Shown: positions 22,440 through 33,017 of the stretch, in pieces | How the letters are laid out: the number at the start of each line of letters is the position of its first letter | Position numbering within the stretch: position 1 is the stretch's first letter | Assembly: GCA_003427395.1 (NCBI GenBank) | Contig: BFEA01000460.1 | Span: 555,812-619,811, forward strand | Direction of reading: 5' to 3' | DNA from: Chara braunii | Taxonomy: Eukaryota; Streptophyta; Charophyceae; Charales; Characeae | Length of the DNA stretch: 64,000 nt | Position numbers and translations under genes: made by a program | The notes under the pieces: model-generated | Told to the model about the DNA's origin: nothing | Database searches by the model: none | The model's input: the letters and a program-made list of their open reading frames with translations, nothing else

Positions 22440-24853
22440 AGGTCTCATTGGTGTACACTAGTCCGCCTTTTCGTGGTTTTCATGAGGAGTAACTTATGAT
22501 CATCATCACCTATCTCTCTTTCAACTTGACCAGCCGGCTCGACTAATGTACCTCCAAATCTTCCAATATCCCCACTTGCTTTTGTATGCCACTTAATTCT
22601 TCTTGTGTTGACGCAACCCCGACTAGTTGCACAAGGCGTTCACAATATTGACCCTCCATTCCATTTTCTGGAAATCTTAATTTCAAGGAATTTTTCAGCT
22701 GGCCTTAGTTTCATGACTTCAATATAAGGATATATACTTCCTTACTCAACTCCTCACTGACAAATAATGACAACATACTCCACATTGCTTTCTCATCCCA
22801 CATCTTTGTGTGACCAAAGTTGTAATAGTCATGCAGGAAGTCGGACGAGTTTCTTCCTCGAAACAATAGGGTCCGAAGGTCTGGTGTGATTGAGCTATGT
22901 ACCGATTCGTGCAACAACACTTTAGTGAGGTACGGGCTCCTCAAGAGAAGAATTTTAGCAAAACCACTTTCTACAACCATGATATGGATGCCGACCTGAC
23001 ATATATGACAAGCAATGGAATATCATATTGTAGCTTAAGAAGGCTCAAATTACCTAAGGGAAAATGTTGTTGTCAACATGCAATTCGTACTAATCATCTT
23101 ATCGCTCACACAACATGGTTTTAAACTTTAGTTACCCTTGCTCTTGCTTTTAAGGGTACAATAAGCAATATACAACCTTTGTATACAAAACTTTAAAACA
23201 AGCTCAGGCTATAGGTAGGCAATAGAAGTATTTACAACTGCCTTTAGTCACCGTACTCGTACTAGATAGTAAGATGGTCATACACGAGTCTCTAAAAGTT
23301 TTATGATCAATAAGGGGCGTATTTGATAAATATGGGGACACCCTCTATCAACACACTCTTGCTCAAACCTCTTCTCATTCTTCAATCCTTTTGTTTGGAT
23401 CATGAAAACTTGCAGAAGCATCAACAACATTAAGCATATTCTGAATTCATTGGTTAGGGGGTAGAAACCTTAGGTCTGGGTACAAGCCGTATATCATTTT
23501 CGCATGTGTAGCGTGCATATCCCCATGTTCTCACCATCGGAGCGGCTTCTGCTACTGACTCTATCCTTGTCCGTCCTCTGAAAAACTCCTCGACAAAAAA
23601 ATTGGGCAAGACAGTGCGAAAAGGGGTTGAAAGAAATATATATTCATTTTTTCACTTGACCTGTATATGGATGAATATATGCGCCTCTCCTTAATGGAAC
23701 ATTGCTCGTGCACACTTTATTGAAGTTGCCTCAACTATCATTCAAGGCCTTACGAGGAACCTCTTACGCCCAAGTGTCATCTCGATTCCACACATGACCC
23801 AGAATGATGACGAGGGGTGAAGTGTTACTCTCACAATCGCATTGTCTTTATCATCATCGAAGCCAGACTCGACGCAAAGGAAGGTACCCTCGCCAATTGA
23901 TATATCCTACCAGGAAAATATATATTCTCCTTCCTTGACTCCTCTTGATAAAGATATCTTGAGCTCATTCTCCCATTCATATTGAAATTTTCCTTAGCAT
24001 ACAACATTTTGACTTGTCTTTGCTTTGTCTAGGTTTTGCTCACCATAGACAAACGTCGAGGACATGTCTTTCATTACTATGCTGACAACCTCCTTCTTCA
24101 ACCCCTGCTCTCGAAGTTTTAACTTCATTTTATCTTCTTACTAAAACCTGTCTATTCCAATGTTTACAACCATCCTGCCCAAAGAAAGTAGTAAAATGGT
24201 AATATACCGTCATAGTTATGCGCTTGCAAATATCAAAATTTTATAATAGTCATTACCGATGGAAATGATGTACTACTTTACTATTTGACATCATTAATAA
24301 TGATACTAAATAGATATTTTGTAAGTAAAAAACTAACCAAAATTATATATACTCATCATGATGACAAAAAAATTTATACCAACAGTTGGTACAAATAATG
24401 AACACTCCATGGTCAAAATAAAGTTTGTCAATAATAAGCACTCTCTGACAACATAATAATGAGAGTACGACATTCAACTGTCTAGCTTTGACAAAAGTAT
24501 ATTGTGTCGAGGGACAATGTAATCCTTTTCATATTGGATGATATCTTAAATCCCTGAACACCACTCGAGACTCGAGCCTCATTGTTTTTCCCTCCGATTT
24601 CAACATTTGTTCCTTTCAGACCCTTGACCACAAAGTAGACAGCCTCACCGTACATGCTTTGAGATGCGTTATCACTTTTCATGCAGATGAACCCACTTGA
24701 CACAAAAATAGCCAAGAATTCACCCTTACCGCTCTGCGGCGTGTAGTAGTTGTTTCCCTCATGGGCTATGGTTTGACAAGGCTCAACCATTTTCCTTCTA
24801 TTCAGTAGTAATATAGTCATTTTACCATAAAGGATTAGATGACAACACCCCAC
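22440..24853 (-). pseudogene. Unrecognised protein relic inside LTR copy A (cargo ORF 1)
   Basis: On the - strand, protein-like text begins near 24,853 (GCCHLILYGKM; GEAVYFVVKGLKGTNVE). After an AT-rich, intron-like stretch it continues at 24,130-23,300 (LREQGLKKEVVSIVM; FDDDKDNAIVRVTLHPSSSFW). It resumes at 22,980-22,711 with an 89-residue open frame (FAKILLLRSPYLTKVLLHE; HTKMWDEKAMWSMLSLFV). Copy B at 47,640-50,134 has the same pieces and a basic tail that copy A has lost. The 89-residue piece differs at about 22 of 270 bases and 15 residues between copies, so it is not visibly under selection now. Family unknown. Confidence 0.45.
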
Positions 24854-25352
24854 TATGGATCAGGAACATAGTTTCGGCGTGAGTCTCACTACCACTCACA
24901 AGACAAGCTTATAAAATTTTCAAAGTCGTATTTCAAGGTAACGATAACAGATGATTGCAACATTTTTTGAGGTAAACTTTCACACATTGACCACTTCTAT
25001 GAGAAAATATTCCTATCTCAAGGAGTTAGTTATTCATTCACCTTCGAATCTGTATCGGACGTGGATTCTGTATAACATCTCAACCTTTTTTTTTTTTTTT
25101 CAAAAACAAGTCAAACACATAGGCTTAATTGAAAGATCATAAGTGGATAATTTAGACTTAAGTAACTCTTAGTAATTACAAACGTATAATCTCAAAGGGG
25201 GGGTAACTCGGATAAGTAACCCTCAAATATTCACGAAAAGAATAATCATTAAATAAAAAAACATTAAGTATATAACCTTACATAAATAGACACTATTCAG
25301 ACTCACTTAAATAAGATTATGAATAAATGGACGAGTTCAAACAAATAACTCA

Positions 25353-25894
25353 ATCCGACTTAGTCCATCGGACCGGTTTTGAGAACCGGAAATACGTTCG
25401 ATTTCAACATCAAATATTCAGATATATGTTAACCATCGAGCGACGGTTGGATCCGAGGGAGAATAATTTCTCAGTGATAAAGCCAATGTTGTCGGATCCA
25501 CCGCAGAACAAATCGTCTCCCAATAACATAGCTTTTAAATGTACAAAGACCATGAAGGACAACGAGTGTCTCTTTTTTGAATTGAAAATAATTACGCTCG
25601 GCGGCATTCAAGGTTCGACTTTCAAACCACAAAGGTTGTTGTCGTCCATTCTATCTTTCTGGATCAAGATTCCACCTAAAGTTGTGGGTCCTGCGTCAAT
25701 TTCCATGATGAAGGGTCAATTCGGATCGTTATCAAAGCCAGGAACGCCGATAATCATTCCGCCTTGTCGAAAAACAGTCTTCATGTCGTCCAATGCTGCA
25801 TGTTGTCTTGGTCCTCATTCCCAATCTTCGTTTTTGCGTATCAATTTTCTTAGGTGTTCTACCCTTATTGCAAACCTTCGAATAAAGATACGTC
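25353..25894 (-). pseudogene. pol: RNase H remnant of the giant-LTR element (copy B pol, left part)
   Basis: This continues the pol gene interrupted by the nested chromovirus. On the - strand it shows the RT thumb/connection (IRVEHLRKLIRKNEDWE), then RNase H with the first catalytic Asp in PFIMEIDAGPTTLGGILIQ, a frameshifted middle, and the end of the domain (FDVEIERISGSQNRSDGLSRI). RNase H degrades the RNA strand during reverse transcription. The frame runs straight into the LTR start at 25,352 with no integrase and no polypurine tract between, so the 3' part of pol has been deleted. Several in-frame stops are present. Confidence 0.72.
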
Positions 25895-25899
25895 AAAAC
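25895..25899. other. Target site duplication AAAAC, left
   Basis: AAAAC directly precedes the left LTR (25,900). The same five bases follow the right LTR at 35,685-35,689. Five bases is the usual Ty3/gypsy duplication length. Joining the flanks across it restores the RNase H region of the host element. Confidence 0.85.
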
Positions 25900-26208
25900 T
25901 GTGGCGGACCCACCGGGTGTGGTGTTCCGCCAAGGATAAAGATGGAGATGGAGGATGAAGGGGGAGCGAGATGGCACAGTGCAGCTCCCACGCTGGACTC
26001 CAACGCACGTACTCCAAAATGTGCCAATGTAGAATGATCTCAAAAACAGACAACAGTTGGGGTATACCCCAACGGACTCACTAGACTGGACTGGACTGGC
26101 TGGTACCGACAGAGGTACCGGCCTGGACTTGACTACCCCGAATACAACACAGGCCTGTGAAAACAGGCCAAGGGGCTGGTCTCACAGGCCAACCAGAGGT
26201 TCCCTACA
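25900..26208 (-). repeat. Chromovirus 3' LTR (309 bp)
   Basis: On + it begins TGTGGCGGACCCACC and ends CCCTACA; on the element strand this is TG...CA. It pairs with 35,366-35,684. It has two ACTGG-type units fewer than the other LTR. Confidence 0.85.
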
Positions 26209-27400
26209 CGATCCTCGGCCTGTGATGGATCGCCTACATACAAGCACGCTTCCGCCAAGAAGCGGAACTCTACCAAAGAAAAAGAAAACCCGAGTACTCT
26301 AGGATGCGGAGCAAGCTCCATGCTGAGTCCATGCGATGCAACCTAGAATAGAAAATATCACAAAAACAACAATGTCAAAGCTAACAACCTAAGTGAAAGC
26401 AGAAGCGAATAACTAGGATACATGTCCTAGGAAAGCAGAAAGTAATGACAACTAGATCCTAGAATGTTGCAGGCAGTAGCCTCAACCTGGAAACAACCGA
26501 CTAGTGTATAAGTCCTAAGAACAGCAAAAGCAGAACAACTGAATCCTAGAAATGTAAGAGGCAGTAGCCTCAGTCTGAGAGCAACAAAGCAACAACAAGA
26601 CAACCATATGTCACAGGAGGAGTGTGTCGCAAACCAAAGGGTGGGATGGTCTCTGAGGGTGGCGAATGCAGCCTACGGGTCGATAACTCCTAAGGGCATC
26701 CACACAAAATGACAGGGAGAAACATGTCATTAGGCTCAATGAGGGTAGGGAACTGGGAGCAAACATAACCAGTGACCCTAACAGATAGACCATCAGGGGG
26801 GGAATGCTCGATTAAAGGGGTGACCGCTATGGAGGGTTGACCATGCAAGGGAACAAGGGAGCCAGGTATACTGGGCTCTCTTAGATGAAGCATGGGAGGC
26901 TGCGGAACTACGGCGTGAGGGCTGGCAGAGGGTAGAAAAAATGATCGGTAAGGGAATCATGCAAATGACTCCTAAGGTGGGGAAAGTCGGGGCCGGATCC
27001 GTAAGCTGGAAAGCCGAGGCAACGCTACGGTCCGGGTGCCTATGCGTATACCAAGGGAGAGCCCAACTCAGAAGAACCCGGCGAAGGGAGACCACCATGC
27101 GACACAACCAGGGTATTGTACAGGGTAAGGTGGTAAGAGAGTGACGACGTCTAGGCAGAGTTGATGAAGTTCATGAAACTGTCGATGACGTCCATGATAA
27201 GAAGTCTGGAATGTGAAGCGGCGAACATTGAGTGGATGGAGTACTGAGAAGTTTAAGACATGGGAAGATAAGTCAAAGTCAATCATTGTGCGTTGTGGAC
27301 GCTCAGAAGCATCTGGTTGCTGCTGAAGGTCTACCTCAAATGCAGCAGTTTCGACTTCGGCGGTCTCCTCATCCGAGGGAAAGGAGGAGGGTTAGCGGGC
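26209..27400 (-). other. Chromovirus 3' untranslated region
   Basis: This lies between the chromodomain and the 3' LTR. A weak - strand frame (27,286-27,068 and 26,893-26,690, same phase) has no recognisable domain. No clear polypurine tract borders the LTR at 26,209. Confidence 0.5.
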
Positions 27401-27417
27401 TGAGGAGGAGCAGTCAA

Positions 27418-27900
27418 CCCAGCACGACGAGCATGGTCATAGGCACACACCAACATGCGAGCGTGCTGCAAGTGCACGAGGGGCTCCCAAGTAACCTCCT
27501 CATCACGGTAACCCTTCCAACGTACGAGATACTCGACATAGGGAGGGTTGTCCTCGGTGACTCAGCGACCAATGATGTTTGAAAAGAGGAACTCCTCATG
27601 GCTGTCCACCATGATGGGTAGAGAGCGTTCATATGGTTGCGTAACAAAACGCTCAGACAGTCTGCGGTAGGGATGCAGTAACGAGACGTGGTAGACATTG
27701 TGCACACGAGTTTGGCGTAGGTAGTCGGGCAACTTCACAAGGATGTTGACCGCGCTAGAAGCCGTATCAGAACCGACAACCTGGAGAATGCGGCATGGGT
27801 CAAAGAAGCGACGCCGAAACTTGCGAAGCGTATCCGCTTCGAGCTGTAAGTGGCGGGTGTCGATAAGCACATCATCACCGACTTTGAATGGATGATCCAT
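27418..27900 (-). pseudogene. pol: Chromovirus integrase C-terminal GPY/F module and chromodomain
   Basis: From 27,900, FKVGDDVLIDTRHL, then FFDPCRILQVVGS and VHNVYHVSLLHPYR form the GPY/F-type module that follows the integrase core. After an in-frame stop near 27,565 comes a chromodomain: PPYVEYLVRWKGYRDEEVTW with the aromatic Y, W and W positions kept. Chromodomains of this group read histone marks and steer insertion into heterochromatin. The zinc-binding and DDE parts of integrase are absent, because this module starts just after RNase H. The basic tail ends in a Pro-rich stretch. Confidence 0.82.
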
Positions 27901-27929
27901 CGTCGGTCACCGAGTGGTGGACAGTGGTG

Positions 27930-28315
27930 ACCGAGATGGCAGCAAGTTGGATTTGCTCCTGGTCATGGTGAGGGTGCCGGGATAAGGCATCTCCAACCCG
28001 ATTAGTCTCACCCTTAATGTGTTTAGTGGTGAAACTAAACTCGAATAGGTCGCGCCACTAGCGAGCCTGTCGAGGAGTGAGCTTCGACTTTGTCAGAAAA
28101 GCCTGGACAACAAAGTTATCCGTGCGCACCATGAATGGTGCCCCGTGCAAGTACTGACGCCATTGTCAAGCGACATAAACTACTGCAAGAACCTCACGTT
28201 CATCAGCGGTGTAGTTTATCTCGACCGCCAGTAGCTGACGTGAGTAGAAGGCTATCGGACAATCACCTGGGCGAGACTTTACAGTGTCGTTGTTCGGGTC
28301 CACTTTGGCGTTCAA
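27930..28315 (-). pseudogene. pol: Chromovirus RNase H, C-terminal half
   Basis: - strand text includes DCPIAFYSRQLLAVEINYT, then ADEREVLAVVY (catalytic Glu), QYLHGAPFMVRTDNFVVQAF (catalytic Asp) and ETNRVGDALSRHPH. Two stop codons replace Arg- or Trp-like positions. The segment is separated from the N-terminal half by a foreign LTR fragment at 28,316-28,575 and passes directly into the GPY/F module at 27,900. Confidence 0.75.
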
Positions 28316-28575
28316 CCATGCGTACCTATGCTACAGCGAACGAGCAAACGCCCTCGGCCGACCTACCTCTGCAATTGCATTATAAAAGCCTTCGTATGTG
28401 GGTCGGTAGCTCGGCGGGGATACGCCCCTAAGGGTGGTGACAGCCCCTTAGGGAAGGTAAGTTGTGCCCCGGGAGAACCTATCTTGTCGTAGGGGAACGC
28501 GGGATGTACAGTTGGCGCTCTCGGCCGAAGCGGCGAAGGGTCGGCGCGGGTTACTGTGTCGTCCCCGAGTTGTCT
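28316..28575 (+). repeat. LTR fragment of the giant-LTR family inside RNase H
   Basis: The reverse complement of this stretch matches about 14,970-15,190 of the giant LTR. Shared features are the AACGAGCAAACGC block, the hairpin with CCCTAAGGG/CCCTTAGGG arms, the AGAACCTATCTTGTCGTAG block and the CAGTTGGCGC end. Its orientation is opposite to the neighbouring giant LTRs. It splits the RNase H of the chromovirus and is a little different in sequence, so it came from a related element. Confidence 0.65.
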
Positions 28576-29225
28576 CTAAAAAGTTGAAAGCCTAAGTTTC
28601 TCCTGCGTGACGTGGCCGGGAGGGCCCTCGCTCGCGTGGGGGCCGATGCGCTCGACACCGTCATCAGCGATGGTAAGAGAATAGTCAATAGAAGGCTCGT
28701 CAGTAGCTGAACGAGTAGGCGTCTGGCGGGAAGCAGTGGTAGGGGTAGAGGGTGGGAAGCGAGGGATACGAGGATGAGAGTAATCGGGAGAGGAGGGGAA
28801 AATATGAGAAAGCACTGCTCCTACAGCAAAGTCTGACGCATTGGTGGTAAGGATAAAAGGGCGATCAAAATCAGGTAGGTGAAGAACCAGTGCACATGTC
28901 ACCGCCTTCTTGAGGGCGCGAAAGACGTCCTCGTGGAGGGGTGTCCAAGCCCATGGCGGGTACTTCTGGAGGAGGGTGTAGGTAAGGACGTAGGAATACC
29001 TAGCGTATCCCTGGATGAAATTACTACAGTAGCTAGTGAGACCTAGAAAGCTGCGAAGCTGCTTCGCGGATGTGGGAACGGGTAACTCCACAATAGCAGC
29101 GATTGTCACGTCGTCCATGTGGAGACCTTGGTCAGACACGTAGTGTCCTAAGAAAAACACTTTGCGCTGGGCAAAGGGGCACTTGCTCAGCTTGGTGTAG
29201 AAGCCATGTCTGTGCAAGCGGTCAA
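28576..29225 (-). pseudogene. pol: Chromovirus RT thumb, connection and RNase H N-terminus
   Basis: - strand text: [20 protein letters not shown], then PVPTSAKQLRSFLGLTSYCS (connection), WAWTPLHEDVFRALKKAV, and LPDFDRPFILTTNASDFAVG. The last is the start of RNase H, where the usual catalytic Asp of TTDAS is Asn. A Ser/Pro/Thr-rich insert follows, then a stop in the foreign LTR fragment. The frame differs from that of the palm domain, so a frameshift lies near 29,230. Confidence 0.78.
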
Positions 29226-30578
29226 GGACGTCGAGGAGGTGTCCCCAAGGGTACGACTGTAGACGAGGATACCGTCGAGGTAGACGAGAACGTACATCTC
29301 CACGATGTCCCTGAAGATGTCGTTCATCGCCCTCTGGAAGGTAGCGGGTGCGTTGGTGAGGCCGAATGGCATCACCGTAAACTAGTAGTGGCCAAAGCAT
29401 GATCGGAACGTTGTCTTCGGCTGGTCCGCTGCAGAGACGTAGATCTGATGGTAACCGCTACGAAGATCAATCTTCGTAGAGAAGCAGTTGCCTGCTAGGC
29501 GGTCGAACAACTCGTCGGAACGAGGCATGAGGTAGTTGTTCTTAACCGTGTAGCGGTTGAGACCATGATAGTCGATGTAGAGACGAAGAGTTTCATCCGC
29601 TTTGCGAGCAAAGAGGACCGGTGCACCCCACAAGGAGTTGTTGGGTTTAATGAAACCCATACTCAGGAGCTCTTCAAGCTGACGCTTGAGTTCGGTGGCC
29701 TCGGGGATCGAGAGTCTGTAGGGTGCCTCGTGGTCAACACGATAGTCAGGCACAAGCTGGATGGAGTGCTCGACATCGCGCATCGGTGGGATGCCGGCGT
29801 ACGAGAACGATGATAGAAAAATGTTGTGGTATTGTCGAATGAGGTCACGAACTGCGGGTTCCAGGTTGGCTGTATAGAGTGCGAGTTCCTCAGCGTCAGC
29901 GTCAGCGAGCGACGGTGGGGTGGACTCGTCGGACGGCGGAGGGAGGGAAGTAGAGATGGGATCCATGGAGATAGAAGGAGGATCTGACTCCAGAGAGATG
30001 AGCTCGATGTCGGGACAGGATGGATCATAGTGCACGAGATCCGTAACGTTCACCACCAAGAAGGTGACGTCGTCCTGTCGGATGAAGTGAGTGAACTGCC
30101 AAGGCGAGGTGACGGTGATAGTAGGAGATGGTGTGAGCACGGAAGGCTCTGGGGGAGGAGGATCAAGGTGTGGGGTCGCGGTGGTATCTATGAAAGGTAC
30201 GTGATGCGTCTGTCCACACTTCGTTTTGAGAACGAGAGTGTTGGTCGCCCAATCGGCCTCGGTGCTGCGGAACCGACAAGACCACGGAGTACCGAGAATG
30301 AAATCATACCCTGTCTCCATCACATCGAAATGTGCAGAAAAGCGGTGGCGACGAGACGCCGGGGGATGATCCGTCGGCTCGAGAGTGAGGAAGAAAGGAA
30401 GATCGGTTACCGTCTGATCGAAGAAGCGTTGTTGATCGAAGAAGCGTTGGGTCTTGTGAGAGTCGGAGACCCTGTCGTGGGTAAGCGGGCTTCTTTCACC
30501 AGACGTCGGTGAATGAAGTCGCCCCGAGAACCGAAATCCCACAACGCACAGTACACCCTTGTGGAGGTCCTTAGTCAT
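29187..30578 (-). pseudogene. pol: Chromovirus protease C-terminus and reverse transcriptase
   Basis: The frame from 30,578 shows the end of the retropepsin domain (YDFILGTPW) and a long acidic linker. The RT fingers and palm follow: HSIQLVPDY, SMGFIKPNNSLWGAPVLF, LRLYIDYHGLNRYTVKNNY and TKIDLRSGYHQI. A TAG at 29,382-29,384 stands at a normally acidic position after CFGHY, and the same phase continues [15 protein letters not shown] and [12 protein letters not shown]. The active site YLDD is YLDG, losing one catalytic Asp. The protease start lies in another phase near 30,540-30,480 (DFGSRGDFI in place of D-S/T-G). Confidence 0.85.
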
Positions 30579-33017
30579 ATTGGAATGATCGGGAGGGTGT
30601 GATCAGGGTTAGAGAGGATGGTGAGAAGGCGACTCAGTGCAGCGACATGGAGGGTGAGTCGCTCTTGACGAGGCTGGAGCATGCTCAAGTCCAGAAGAGA
30701 GGACATAACGTCCTCGAGAGTCGCAAGTTGCTCGTTGCAACGGGCTGAGCGAATGGCTCGACGTGGCGGTAGTCGAGGAGGGGTAGGAGGGGAGACGGTG
30801 GTCTGCGGAGGTCCAGATGATACTACGACAGAGGGCTGAGTATACTCTGACGGGTCCTGCGATACCTCAGCTCCGGTAGCGAGAGGGGCGAACCGCGACG
30901 AAGATGTCGAGACGTCGACTGCTGAGGAGGGCGCAGGTGTACACTGCACCGTGGCTAGGAGGCGCCGTTGGGATGTGAGGCGCCCGGGAGGGACAGAGCA
31001 TGACGCTGGCGAGAGAGCTCAGCGTAGTGGCAGTCGAGGGCGGCGGTGTAAGGGCACCGCGAGGAAGTATGACCGTCCTGGCTTCAGCGCAAACACCCAT
31101 GCCGACCCAAAATGGTCGCGCGCTCCTCAGAGCAAAGGACACCGCGAGGAGGGACAAAGCCCTGAGGGAGGTCCTGCTGAGGGACCTCGGGGGGGGACAT
31201 GCCGACGTGACCAGAGCGGCTGCGTGCCCGGGAGAGGGTGGAGAGGGCGAGATGGAGGCGCTCGGCCATAGGGAGAGTAGAGTCCTCCAGGTGGTTGTGG
31301 ACGGCCTTGCAGAGGTCAAGGTCGTCTCTATGGTCACCCTCTGGCGACAGCGAGGCAACAGCGTCCTGCTCACCATACCCAAGCGCGCTGAAGTGGCGCG
31401 AGAAATGGCGGCTCTGGTGCGTGGAACGGCGGGGGCGACCGAGAAAAGGGTAACGGAGTTGGGAAGTGTCATGAGAGGAGGAGGGAGCGTAACCAGTACG
31501 CTGAGGCTGGGAGGAGAGAGTGGATTGAAAATGGGCCCTCATCCGCTGATGGGACGTAGAGGCCTTGTAAGCCTCCGGGGCTGATGTGAACTCGTATCGT
31601 TATAACTCGGAGCGGTACTCAAGGGGAAGGCTAGCCAAGAAACGATCGATCAGGGCAGCCTCGGGGAAGAACGCCACATCACAAATAAGGTGGGCGTCCT
31701 GAAAGACCTGGATGCAGCGGTCCAGGCCGCCAGCGCCACCGGAGTCGGACCAGTGTGTACTGACAACACTCTCGAAGGCAACATTCCCGTCATGTCGAGC
31801 TTTGAAGCAATTCTCGAGGAACGCCTGAAAGTCCATGAAGCTCGAGATCCGACCCTCACGAAGGGAGTGGGTGTAGAAATCCTCCCAGGCGTCGAAAGGA
31901 CCGCCACACTGGCGCGTGGAGAGGTGAGCCACCCACGTGTCGGGTGGGCCGCCATGAGCTGGAGCGTGTGGGTGGCAGATTGTAGCCACCGAGACACGCT
32001 TATCCATGTACCATCATACAAGGCAATGTCCGTCAAGCGGACGAGTGGTGCGCCACCGATCTGGCGGCGAGGAGACCAAGGAGCTCAGGCCTACGCTACG
32101 GCGAAGTAGGTTGGTGCAGGTCCTGAGGAAAGGGGCGCAACTGACTGTACGTCTGGGCCACATGGGAGAGCAGTGGGGGCAACGACGGCAGGCTGCGAGG
32201 GAGCTGCAGTAGAAGAGGTCGAGGTTACCAAGGGAATAGGAGAAAGGTAGGATGGGGGTGGAGGGGGTGCAGGGCGAGGGAAGCGAGGCAGCATGAAAGG
32301 AAGGGTAGAGGAAGTAGGGGGTGCGCCCGAAGGCGCGCCCACCTGTGATGGTACAGGTGGCTGAAGGTGTAAGACGGCGAGGTCGGCCCGGATCTGGGCA
32401 AACTCGTCCTCGAGACGAAAGACATAGATCGAGCGAGGAGTAGGAGGATGAGCGGAGGAAGTAGACGCACGAGCGATGCAGGGCATCCCATTGGGGGGGG
32501 AGCCGGATGGCGAGGCGGTCGTGCGAAGGGGAGGCAGAAGCGAGGCACCCGGAAAAGTTGAGACCACGGCAACGGGTTGTGGTCTCGTGGCCATAGTGAC
32601 CGGAATCAAGGTTGGCATGCCCGTAGAGCGAGGGAGGGTCTGGATCGTGGCGGCCATCGCGCTAGGAACGTAGACGGTCACATTGATGGTCGGGTCGGGG
32701 GCGACGGAGGAGGAAGCTCCATCGTGGCCACCATGTCGGAGGACGGGGGACCCGGACTGGGAGCAAGGGAAAGAGAGAGAGTTGGGAGAGGAAGGGCGGG
32801 CAGCGTCCTCGAGTTGCTCCATGCCGGCGGCAAGAGTCTCCACCTGCGCCTGTAAAGGCGCAAGGGTTGCCAGTTGCGCTTGGATGGGCGCGAGGAGGGA
32901 GGTGAGGAGGGTGTGCAGATCCCGCTGGGGCTGATGACCCTGGTCCGTTGGCACGGGTATGGAGCCCGATGTCGAGGTCATTGTCGCGTCTGTGGCTTGT
33001 GACACGTCATCGGCCAT
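30579..33017 (-). pseudogene. gag: Chromovirus gag
   Basis: It starts at an ATG at 33,017 (MADDVSQATDATM). A long Pro/Ser/Thr-rich N-terminal part with a coiled-coil-like stretch (LLAPIQAQLATLAPLQAQVE) runs to 32,091. A second phase (32,007-31,084) holds the retrotransposon-gag core (EDFYTHSLREGRISSFMDF; FQAFLENCFKAR; LIDRFLASLPLEYR). The zinc knuckle at about 31,095-31,050 reads C-x2-stop-x4-H-x4-C: a TGA at 31,084-31,086 replaces the second Cys. A last piece (30,949-30,575) leads into the protease. At least two frameshifts and several stops disable it. Confidence 0.75.

Larger units (their letters stand above)
14813..25352 (-). repeat. Giant LTR-like repeat, copy A (10.5 kb)
   Basis: Read on the - strand it starts TGAGTTATTTG and ends GCTCGACA two bases before the primer site, so it has TG...CA ends. 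It aligns along its length with 39,436-50,625 at roughly 92 percent by eye in the parts I compared, with indels and one inverted block. The right edge abuts the RNase H of the neighbouring copy; the left edge abuts primer site and gag. LTRs are usually 0.1-5 kb, so 10.5 kb is exceptional. It contains relics of two unknown proteins on the same strand as gag. Alternatively the true LTR is shorter and the whole block is a tandem duplication. Confidence 0.6.
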
